Assembly (NCBI GenBank): GCA_021774205.1
Contig: JAJFJI010000299.1
Span: 1 to 5,272 of the forward strand
Source of the DNA: Nitrosomonas sp.
GTDB lineage: Bacteria > Pseudomonadota > Gammaproteobacteria > Burkholderiales > Nitrosomonadaceae
Direction: 5' to 3'
Length of the DNA: 5,272 nt
In this document: piece by piece, positions 1 through 4,728 of the stretch
Layout of the letters: every line of letters begins with the position of its first letter
Position numbering within the stretch: the stretch's first letter is position 1
Notes under the pieces: model-generated
The model's database searches: none
Told to the model about the DNA's origin: nothing
What the model saw: only the letters and a program-made list of their open reading frames with translations
Translations under genes and position numbers: made by a program

Positions 1-237
1 CTCGATATTCTGGTTGTCCCGGAGACGCAGCATGTTGTCATCAAAATTGACCTTGTAATCCACGTAGGGGCGAAACATATCGCCTAATGGCGTAGCCAAT
101 GCAGCATGGCCAAAAATTGTCAGCGAAAATAGCAGTGTTACTGTCCCACTTCGCAGGAAAAGCTGCCGCCGACAAAACGATAAATCGTATATCCCAAAGC
201 AAACTAGATTCTTTAACATGCTGATATAGGTAACCAT
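1..237 (-). CDS. epsL: EpsL-like outer-membrane protein of EPS operon, N-terminal part only
   Basis: This is the first 79 codons of a minus-strand gene that runs off the left edge. It opens with ATG at 237-235, preceded by a GGAAA purine run about eight bases upstream. A second ATG at codon 7 has no such run, so the upstream start is preferred. The protein has a long positively charged N-region (FCRRQLFLRSG, residues 21-31), a hydrophobic core (TVTLLFSLTIFGHA) and an AxA-type signal peptidase I site near residue 49 (ALA before TP). The mature start reads FRPYVDYKVNFDDNMLRLRD. That pattern, an aromatic strand followed by DDN-xx-RL, is typical of the EpsL family of presumed outer-membrane beta-barrels found in EpsE/F/G loci. 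It is divergently transcribed from epsE across the long regulatory region. Its exact role in export is not established. Family assignment rests on about 30 mature residues and the neighbourhood, so it is likely but not certain. Confidence 0.65.
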   Translation of the reverse strand, partial: MVTYISMLKNLVCFGIYDLSFCRRQLFLRSGTVTLLFSLTIFGHAALATPLGDMFRPYVDYKVNFDDNMLRLRDNQNIE

Positions 238-246
238 TGTATATTT

Positions 247-257
247 CCGTGACACGG
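247..257. promoter_or_regulatory. Perfect 11-base palindrome over the epsL leader
   Basis: The sequence CCGTG-A-CACGG is a perfect inverted repeat with a one-base centre. It lies 10 to 20 bases upstream of the epsL-like start codon. Read on the minus strand, its distal half runs into the purine stretch that serves as the presumed ribosome site. It could be an operator. A hairpin is unlikely because the loop is a single base unless the stem opens by a pair. No regulator can be named. Confidence 0.3.
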
Positions 258-397
258 TAAATTTATCCTAGCTAGTGTAATCCAGTAATTTTTAATGCTA
301 ACTTACAAGCGTCATTTACAAAAAAATAACCGGAAAATTGTTTGATTCTTCAACAAGATATGACTATTAGCAAGAGAACCTCATAATATATCAATGC

Positions 398-426
398 ATT
401 ATAAATGATAAGAAATTTAATGTGAT
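398..426 (-). promoter_or_regulatory. Candidate sigma-70 promoter for epsL
   Basis: On the minus strand, ATCACA (426-421, four of six to TTGACA) is followed after 17 bases by an exact TATAAT (403-398). Transcription would begin near 391 and give a leader of roughly 150 bases before the epsL-like ATG at 237, running through the palindrome at 247-257. The exact -10 and ideal spacing support it. The AT-rich setting makes chance matches common. Confidence 0.3.
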
Positions 427-510
427 TTTCGTAATGTTAATCGAACTTGACAAACGATATATTCCAGCTTAAGTATCTAGGCTTGCATGAATGTCACACT
501 TTTTGTGTCG

Positions 511-569
511 TCTGCATTTGTTGCTCGATTCTGCATCGTTTTGCAATAATCTAACATGTTTTGCGATAT
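511..569 (+). repeat. Three imperfect ~20-base tandem repeats
   Basis: Three consecutive units begin at 511, 530 and 550, each starting with TCT. Units 1 and 2 share TCTGCAT. Units 2 and 3 share GTTTTGC-R-ATA (538-548 and 558-568) at an exact 20-base distance. Pairwise identity is about 13 of 20 between neighbours, so the array is degenerate. Spacing near two helical turns is what one expects of adjacent protein-binding sites on one DNA face. Function is inferred only from position between divergent genes. Confidence 0.35.
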
Positions 570-686
570 TGATGTCTGTGGACTGTGGTAAATTAACAAC
601 AACTTTTTCAGACGCAGCAAAGAAAAACCAGATCATGTCTTAAATTTACTTACAGGCCACACTGCGCGCGATAGCTTCGTCGCATT

Positions 687-765
687 GCATTAAAGAAAGT
701 TTTTAGTAGTTTCATTTGACTGAATTCCAGCCATACAATAGAAAATGCAAAATTTCCTTTAATGC
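687..765. repeat. Inverted repeat, 16 paired bases with two bulges
   Basis: The left arm (687-703) begins GCATTAAAG, then AAA and TTTT after one unpaired G. The right arm (749-765) is its reverse complement, with nine contiguous pairs (CTTTAATGC at 757-765), one extra C at 756, then TTT and AAAA. The spacer is about 45 bases and holds a plus-strand promoter candidate. It could form a long hairpin in RNA or cruciform DNA, be a split operator, or be the remnant ends of a small mobile element. No flanking target duplication is evident. Confidence 0.45.
716..744 (+). promoter_or_regulatory. Candidate sigma-70 promoter toward epsE
   Basis: TTGACT (716-721, five of six) is followed after 17 bases by TAGAAA (739-744, four of six to TATAAT). 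A transcript would start near 751 and leave an epsE leader of some 380 bases. The site falls inside the spacer of the 687-765 inverted repeat. It is a plausible but unproven promoter. Confidence 0.22.
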
Positions 766-818
766 GCCCCCTTTTACCTTTATTTTCTAAAACATGAACC
801 ATATAAAACTCTATTTAA

Positions 819-857
819 TATACATGGTATACATGGGCTTGTTATATTTGCCATGTA
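819..857. repeat. ACATGG repeat cluster: tandem 9-mer plus inverted copy
   Basis: TATACATGG occurs twice head to tail (819-827 and 828-836). TACATGG at 830-836 is mirrored by CCATGTA at 851-857 across a 14-base spacer. A further ATACATGG occurs at 1024-1031. This arrangement of direct and inverted half-sites resembles a cooperative operator, or a hairpin in a long epsE leader. No known regulator is recognised. Confidence 0.4.
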
Positions 858-998
858 GAGCGACTGACTTTATACTGACTCAGTAGAAGAATATAATCTC
901 GCAAATTCAAATCGGCTAAAGAAACAGGCTTCAGTTACCGTTATTAAACATGCTGATGCATATTGAATGAACGAAATTTGATTATCTTGGCGCGTACC

Positions 999-1037
999 GA
1001 TACGATACAAATCTATTTGGCGGATACATGGGGATAC
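999..1037 (+). repeat. Four GATAC repeats about 100 bases before epsE
   Basis: GATAC occurs at 999-1003, 1004-1008, 1023-1027 and 1033-1037. The first two are head to tail, and the first lies within the near-palindrome CGTACCGATACG. The last two are ten bases apart, one helical turn. The cluster sits 90 to 130 bases ahead of the epsE start, a common position for an activator. The role is inferred from position only. Confidence 0.3.
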
Positions 1038-1083
1038 GAACGGATTAATTAAAAATGGCACCAAAGGATTTAAGTTAAAGTGA

Positions 1084-1108
1084 TTTTGCCCTCGGCAAAT
1101 TATATTCC
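1084..1108 (+). promoter_or_regulatory. TTTTGC motif, small hairpin and TATATT box in epsE leader
   Basis: TTTGCC-CTC-GGCAAA (1085-1099) is a perfect six-base-pair hairpin, immediately followed by TATATT (1101-1106), a possible -10 with no good -35 at 17 bases. The same parts recur before epsF: TTTTGC then GCA-TTATATTCC at 2108-2125, and TTTTGCCCT at 2166-2174. I infer a shared promoter or operator element for the two genes. Confidence 0.3.
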
Positions 1109-1128
1109 ACAACCAATTTTTACTTGTT

Positions 1129-1968
1129 ATGGACTCAAAATTTTCAATGAATAGAAATTTTATGAAAACAATATTTATATTTTTGTGGCTGCCTGTATTT
1201 CTTTTAACTTTATCGGCAAGTGCGGTCGGTGCTGAGGGTGCTAATGATATTCTTGTTAGCCCAGGCGATGACTTGAAGATATCGGTCTATGGAAACCCGG
1301 ATCTTGACACGGAAACGAAAGTGAGCAAATCAGGGAACATTAAATTTCCACTGGTGGGCGAAGTTAATATTAACGGCCTGACACTCTTTGAAGCCGGAAG
1401 AAAAATAGCTAGCCAGCTAAAAAACGACGGCTTCTTACGCAATCCACAAGTGCATATACTCGCCGTTTCACTACAAAACCAACAAGCTTCCGTTCTCGGT
1501 CACATCAAGAATCAGGGGCGCTACCCTGTCGAAGGCAATCGCACTTTGACTGACCTCATTGCCATGGCGGGTGGCGTAGATACCGATGGCGGGAATCTAG
1601 TTACTTTGATACGCACTAAAGGGGAAACTTCTGTCAAAGAAGTCATCGATATTTCTGCAATAGTTCGCACTAATGATATAAAACAAAACCCGGTAATACA
1701 AGGTGGCGATCTAATCTATATTGAGCGCGCTGCTCAATTCTATATCTATGGTGAAGTACAGAGAGCTGGCGTTTACCCGATTGAACATAACATGACGGTA
1801 GTGCAGGCACTATCAGTGGGTGGCGGATTGACTCCACGAGGCACTGACCGTGGCGTACGCATCCAGCGCCGCAATGCGGATGATGGCAATTTACAGACAC
1901 TCAAGGCAAAACACGGAGATCAGGTTCTCCCAGACGATGTAATCTTTGTCCAGGAAAGTCTATTTTAA
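1129..1968 (+). CDS. epsE: Polysaccharide export protein EpsE (Wza-related)
   Basis: EpsE is a polysaccharide export (OPX) protein that helps move the polymer from periplasm to cell surface. The 279-residue product has a signal sequence with hydrophobic core around residues 14-30 and likely cleavage after VGA (residue 35). There is no cysteine anywhere, so it is not a lipoprotein, unlike Wza. Residues 39-113 form the Poly_export domain (SPGDDLKISVYGNPDL, then GNIKFPLVGEVNINGLT). Two SLBB domains follow, near 119-165 (VLGHIKNQGRYPVEG) and 203-250 (FYIYGEVQRAGVYPIEHN, GGGLTPRGTDRG). The end, PDDVIFVQESLF, is the usual EpsE terminus, and the Wza C-terminal helix region is absent, as is normal for EpsE. 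ATG 1129 is the first possible start. None of the starts has a Shine-Dalgarno sequence, and Met7 (1147) or Met12 (1162, giving a cleaner MKT signal peptide) are real alternatives. It heads the epsE-F-G series. Confidence 0.93.
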   Translation: MDSKFSMNRNFMKTIFIFLWLPVFLLTLSASAVGAEGANDILVSPGDDLKISVYGNPDLDTETKVSKSGNIKFPLVGEVNINGLTLFEAGRKIASQLKNDGFLRNPQVHILAVSLQNQQASVLGHIKNQGRYPVEGNRTLTDLIAMAGGVDTDGGNLVTLIRTKGETSVKEVIDISAIVRTNDIKQNPVIQGGDLIYIERAAQFYIYGEVQRAGVYPIEHNMTVVQALSVGGGLTPRGTDRGVRIQRRNADDGNLQTLKAKHGDQVLPDDVIFVQESLF

Positions 1969-2229
1969 AACATAAGACTGACTAAACCTTTAGACTTGGC
2001 AGTCAGCATCAAAAACTTCACAACCAGGAATCAATGAGTTATAAATAGTATCCACAATCAACAGAATCCGTTCCACAATAATATCAATTGATTATGATAC
2101 CCCTTGCTTTTGCGCATTATATTCCCAAGATCTTAAATACAGTGCAAATGCCCCTATTTAGTTGTTTTTGCCCTAAGCATTAGTCATCTATAATATTAAC
2201 AGTCTATCCGTATAATTTAAAAATATTAC
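1969..2229 (+). other. Unusually long epsE-epsF gap with promoter-like elements
   Basis: No gene is visible in these 261 bases. A weak stem (GACTG 1976-1980 with CAGTC 2000-2004, inner CTAA/TTAG) follows epsE but lacks a T-run, so it is not a standard terminator. TCCACAAT occurs at 2051-2058 and 2072-2079, a 21-base period, and TCCACAA also occurs before epsE at 1106-1112. ATCAATTGAT (2083-2092) is a perfect palindrome. TTTTGC recurs at 2108 and 2166. Exact TATAAT boxes lie at 2189-2194 and 2211-2216. The gap therefore probably gives epsF its own transcription start. Confidence 0.5.
2168..2194 (+). promoter_or_regulatory. Candidate promoter for epsF
   Basis: TTGCCC (2168-2173, four of six to TTGACA) precedes an exact TATAAT (2189-2194) by 15 bases, which is two short of ideal. 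TTGTTT at 2163-2168 is a second -35 option with 20 bases. A start near 2201 would give a leader of about 29 bases. A second TATAAT at 2211-2216 has no -35 and would give a nearly leaderless message starting only six or seven bases before the ATG. Confidence 0.35.
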
Positions 2230-3585
2230 ATGAACTTTTCGCAGTTTATCCGTATTTTGTGTGCCCGCTACAAGATTTTCTTGCTCACACTTTTTGTGAC
2301 CATGTTTGTCACGCTAACAGTTAGCCTTATTCTTCCAAAAACCTACAAAGCATCTGCGACAATGCTGCTTAACTACAAAGGCGTGGATCCGGTTACAAAT
2401 GTGAGTTTGTCTCCACTGTTTATGCCAGGTTTTATGGCTACTCAGGCAGATGTAATTTATAGCGAAACTACCGCGCTAAAGGTGGCAAATAAGCTTAAGC
2501 TAGCACAAAATAAAAGCATCAGACAGAAGTTCGAGGAAAGCGGTAGTGACATCGGTTTTCGAAATTGGTTAGTTGATGAATTGCTGCGCGAGAATCTTGA
2601 TGTTGAACCTTCACGAGAGAGTAGCGTGATCAGCATTAGCTATCAGGGAGAGGATCCAGCCTTTGTTGCAAAAATGGCCAACGCTTACGCTAGTATTTAT
2701 CAGGAATTAAGTATTAAGCTCTCGGTTGAGCCCTCACAAAACGCCGCATCCTATTTCAGCAATCAAATTGAAGTGTTACGCGACAAGCTGGTGACAGCGC
2801 AGGAAAAACTCTCCAATTACCGAAAAACAAAAGGTGTTGTCAATGTAGATGAGAGTCTTGATGTTGAACTAAGGCAACTAAACGAACTGTCCAGCCAATT
2901 AGTACTGGCCCAAGCAGAATTGTCGAGATCAACCTCAGAACAGAGCGACAAGAATCTTCACAGTAAAATCCTAGATGTTAGCGATAATACATTTATCGAT
3001 AATCTAAAAACAAAATTAGCGGACGCTGAATCGGCATTTGCCGATATTTCTCAGAACCTGGGAAAAAATCACCCCAACTACATAGGCGCTCAAGCAGAAG
3101 TAAGTAAATTACGGAATGAACTAAATAGGCACATCAGGTCTGCTATGGATAATTCTATTAACCGTGTTGCCAATATTCGTAGAGCACTGGAAGAAAAAAA
3201 GGATAATGTGCTTGCGCTTAATCAGGCGCGAGATAAAATCAATCTTCTAGCAAGAGAGGTAGAAGGAATACAACACGCTTATGATAATGCAATGGAGCGT
3301 TTAAATCTGGCCAGTCTTGAAGGGCAAGCCAATTTATCCGGCGTTTCCTTACTTGACGCAGCCATAGCTCCAGCTAAGCCTAGTAGCCCAAATATGCGAC
3401 TAAATATGTTGCTATCGGTATTTCTCGGTACCATGCTTGGACTCGCAACTGCCTTGTTTATGGAAATATTTGATCGGCGCATCCGATCTTCGGAAGATCT
3501 CGTGACAGCATTGAAGGTGCCCGTTTTTGGCATGATAGACCTAAAAAAACCTAAACCACGTTTCCGGCTAACCTGGTCACGTTAG
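2230..3585 (+). CDS. epsF: Chain length determinant protein EpsF (Wzz-type co-polymerase)
   Basis: EpsF is an inner-membrane polysaccharide co-polymerase that sets polymer length and links the synthesis machinery to the export protein. It has 451 residues, normal for the family. The N-terminus is cytoplasmic, with a first membrane helix at about 17-36. The Wzz domain follows, including the family stretch LFMPGFMATQADVIYSETTALKVANKL (63-89). Residues 175-365 form a long periplasmic region rich in heptad-like helices (SNQIEVLRDKLVTAQEKLSNY; later LAREVEGIQHAYDNAMERL). A GNVR-like segment and proline-rich APAKPSSPN (380-388) precede the second membrane helix at about 391-411. The cytoplasmic tail carries FDRRIRSSEDLVTALKVPVFGMI, the usual Wzz/Wzc-type juxtamembrane motif. 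There is no kinase domain; that is supplied by EpsG 40 bases downstream. No Shine-Dalgarno sequence precedes the only plausible ATG, and the upstream bases are almost wholly A and T. Confidence 0.93.
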   Translation: MNFSQFIRILCARYKIFLLTLFVTMFVTLTVSLILPKTYKASATMLLNYKGVDPVTNVSLSPLFMPGFMATQADVIYSETTALKVANKLKLAQNKSIRQKFEESGSDIGFRNWLVDELLRENLDVEPSRESSVISISYQGEDPAFVAKMANAYASIYQELSIKLSVEPSQNAASYFSNQIEVLRDKLVTAQEKLSNYRKTKGVVNVDESLDVELRQLNELSSQLVLAQAELSRSTSEQSDKNLHSKILDVSDNTFIDNLKTKLADAESAFADISQNLGKNHPNYIGAQAEVSKLRNELNRHIRSAMDNSINRVANIRRALEEKKDNVLALNQARDKINLLAREVEGIQHAYDNAMERLNLASLEGQANLSGVSLLDAAIAPAKPSSPNMRLNMLLSVFLGTMLGLATALFMEIFDRRIRSSEDLVTALKVPVFGMIDLKKPKPRFRLTWSR

Positions 3586-3625
3586 ACACGATAATAAATT
3601 TCAGACTTTAAACTATGAGAAAGTT

Positions 3626-4525
3626 ATGAGCGCCCAAGATTCTCCAAAAACTGGCCTTGAAATATCGCGTCGAAAAAAACTCACTCGCAGCCACAAAATA
3701 AACATCGGCCAGATTTTATTGGAGAAAGGGAAAATATCGCCAGAAGATGCTGAAAAAATACTGCTCTTGCAGAAAGAGAACAAGGGCATGCATTTTGGCG
3801 AAGCGGCTCGACAATTGGGCCTGATTGATGAAACTGATGTGAAACTAGCACTGGCACAACAATTTGATTATCCATATTTATTGCCAGGACAAGGAAACTA
3901 TCCCCCAGAACTTGTAGCGGCCTATCAGCCATTTAGTGCTCAGATGGAGATTTTTCGAGCCGTGCGCAGCCAATTGATGTTGCGTTGGTTTTCTTCTGAG
4001 CACAAAGCGTTGACGGTGGGTAGCGTTACTCCACGTGGCGGCGCAAGCTTTCTTCTCGCCAATCTTGCTGTGGTGTTCTCGCAACTAGGAGAACGTACAC
4101 TGCTCGTCGATGCCAACTTACGTCAACCGTGCCAACATAAAATTTTTGACGTAAAAGGCAGGCAGGGCTTGTCCGATATTTTAGCCGGTCGCGCTGATAT
4201 GCTTGATGTAATCTCAAAAGTAAATTCATTTCTTGAGCTTTCTGTGCTGCCAGCCGGAACACTTGCGCCCAATCCGCTGGAACTTCTCGGCCACGCCTCT
4301 TTCGCTGATCTGAGTGAAAAACTTGCCAACCAATTTGATATTATTCTGTATGATGCTCCAGCTTTCTCAGTAGCCGCCGATGCACTAGCAATTTCTGCTT
4401 GCACAGGCGGCATATTGTTAGTTGCGCGTAAGAATAATACACGTCTGGCTGATATAAATATCATAAACGAGCAAATTGCATACAGTGGTGCAAAAGTCGT
4501 TGGCTCTGTTTTATTAGATTTTTAA
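3626..4525 (+). CDS. epsG: EpsG, BY-kinase-fold partner of EpsF with degenerate nucleotide site
   Basis: EpsG is the cytoplasmic BY-kinase/ParA-fold partner of EpsF in polymer length control. Residues about 24-86 form a small helical domain resembling the N-terminal domain of type II secretion ATPase GspE (IGQILLEKGKISPEDAEKIL, then FGEAARQLGLIDETDVKLAL). Residues 98-121 carry PFSAQMEIFRAVRSQL, with the EX2RX2R oligomerisation motif intact (E108, R111, R114). The P-loop position reads TPRGGASF (135-142), with Ala140 where the Walker A lysine (arginine in EpsG proteins I recall) is expected. Walker A' reads LLVDANLR (159-166), with Asn164 replacing the second Asp. Walker B reads IILYDAPA (239-246). 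There is no C-terminal tyrosine cluster, as is usual for EpsG. The ends match family length (299 residues, VVGSVLLDF terminus). GAGAAAG just before the ATG is a fair ribosome site. Fold and family are secure; catalytic activity is doubtful. Confidence 0.9.
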   Translation: MSAQDSPKTGLEISRRKKLTRSHKINIGQILLEKGKISPEDAEKILLLQKENKGMHFGEAARQLGLIDETDVKLALAQQFDYPYLLPGQGNYPPELVAAYQPFSAQMEIFRAVRSQLMLRWFSSEHKALTVGSVTPRGGASFLLANLAVVFSQLGERTLLVDANLRQPCQHKIFDVKGRQGLSDILAGRADMLDVISKVNSFLELSVLPAGTLAPNPLELLGHASFADLSEKLANQFDIILYDAPAFSVAADALAISACTGGILLVARKNNTRLADINIINEQIAYSGAKVVGSVLLDF

Positions 4526-4538
4526 TAGGCTAACGACT
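4495..4538. terminator. Hairpin between convergent epsG and rfbC units
   Basis: AGTCGTTGGC (4495-4504) pairs with GCTAACGACT (4529-4538): nine Watson-Crick pairs and one G-T. Inside is a second A/T stem (TATTA 4512-4516 with TAATA 4523-4527) around a six-base loop. The hairpin overlaps the last ten codons and the stop of epsG. On the minus strand it is followed by a short T-run (complement of 4492-4495), so it looks better as the rfbC terminator than as the epsG one, where no T-run follows. It may stop both. Confidence 0.45.
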
Positions 4539-4543
4539 CGCAT

Positions 4544-4569
4544 TACTGAAGCTGGCAACCTATTCAGTA
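4544..4569. repeat. Perfect 7-base inverted repeat after epsG
   Basis: TACTGAA (4544-4550) and TTCAGTA (4563-4569) form a perfect seven-pair stem with a 12-base loop. It lies just past the 4495-4538 hairpin. It has low G+C and no T-run, so it is not an intrinsic terminator by itself. It may be an auxiliary RNA-stabilising structure or a chance match. Confidence 0.3.
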
Positions 4570-4623
4570 CAACGCAGTGACTGTTCAGAATGGCCCTAAA
4601 ATTTGTCAGTTCAAGGAAAAAAG

Positions 4624-4728
4624 ATGCGTTTATGGGTAAAGCTGGATAAATACAAAAGGTTTTTCTTGACACTGGCACAGGCCGCATCAACAAGGGCTAA
4701 AGTGCATCGCAAATACCCTACTCCGTGA
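4624..4728 (+). CDS. Possible small ORF, 34 residues, basic
   Basis: An ATG at 4624 is preceded by AAGGAAAAAAG, the best-looking ribosome site in the window (AAGGA, six bases before the start). The product begins MRLWVKLDKYKRFFLTLAQ and ends HRKYPTP. It is strongly basic, with a short amphipathic or weakly hydrophobic stretch, and has no recognised family. The stop at 4726-4728 overlaps the last codons of rfbC on the other strand. It could be a real small protein, the decayed start of a lost downstream eps gene, or chance. It follows epsG by 98 bases, beyond two hairpins. Confidence 0.22.
   Translation: MRLWVKLDKYKRFFLTLAQAASTRAKVHRKYPTP

Larger units (their letters stand above)
238..1128. 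other. Long divergent intergenic region, no convincing gene
   Basis: These 891 bases separate the epsL-like gene (minus) from epsE (plus) and are much richer in A+T than the genes. All frames are broken by frequent stops. The longest minus frame (870-1112, TTG start) has no family resemblance, no ribosome site and would overlap the epsE leader. What the region does hold is a set of short repeats and candidate control sites: a palindrome at 247-257, a minus-strand promoter candidate at 398-426, an exact TTGACA at 447-452 lacking a good -10, imperfect 20-base tandem repeats at 511-569, an inverted repeat at 687-765 enclosing a plus-strand promoter candidate, an ACATGG cluster at 819-857 and a GATAC cluster at 999-1037. 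I infer a complex control region for both directions. Part of it could instead be decayed coding DNA, since 870-960 has a short open stretch on the plus strand without a start. Confidence 0.6.

Noticed and set aside
607..690. Short plus-strand stretch with a locally higher G+C content and transposase-like feel
   Set aside because: No start, under 35 codons, no named motif and no matching terminal repeats. The resemblance is too weak to call an insertion-sequence remnant.
868..966. Short open plus-strand stretch resembling protein (contains RLKKQASVTVIKHADAY)
   Set aside because: About 32 codons between stops with no start codon and no family I recognise. Could be a relic but not supportable.
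1056..1071. TGGCAC as a sigma-54 -24 element before epsE
   Set aside because: The GC expected 12 bases after the GG is not there (GGATTT instead). Other GG/GC pairs in the region have wrong spacing.
870..1112. 80-residue minus-strand open frame upstream of epsE
   Set aside because: It starts with TTG, has no ribosome site and no recognisable domain, and would overlap the presumed epsE leader and its hairpin. Treated as chance.
2049..2057. GTATCCACA as a DnaA box
   Set aside because: Only one eight-of-nine match, with no cluster, no origin genes and no AT-rich unwinding array linked to it.
2149..2184. 11-codon frame (MPLFSCFCPKH) as an epsF leader peptide
   Set aside because: No ribosome site, no run of regulatory codons and no terminator-antiterminator pair visible. 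It also lies over the presumed promoter.
3615..3629. Four-codon frame MRKL whose TGA overlaps the epsG start
   Set aside because: Too short to judge. The ATGA overlap is easily chance, and the GAGAAAG inside it is more simply the epsG ribosome site.
3681..4464. Minus-strand frames of 68 to 113 residues inside epsG, and similar ones inside epsE and epsF
   Set aside because: They are shadows of well-supported plus-strand genes with no family resemblance or ribosome sites.
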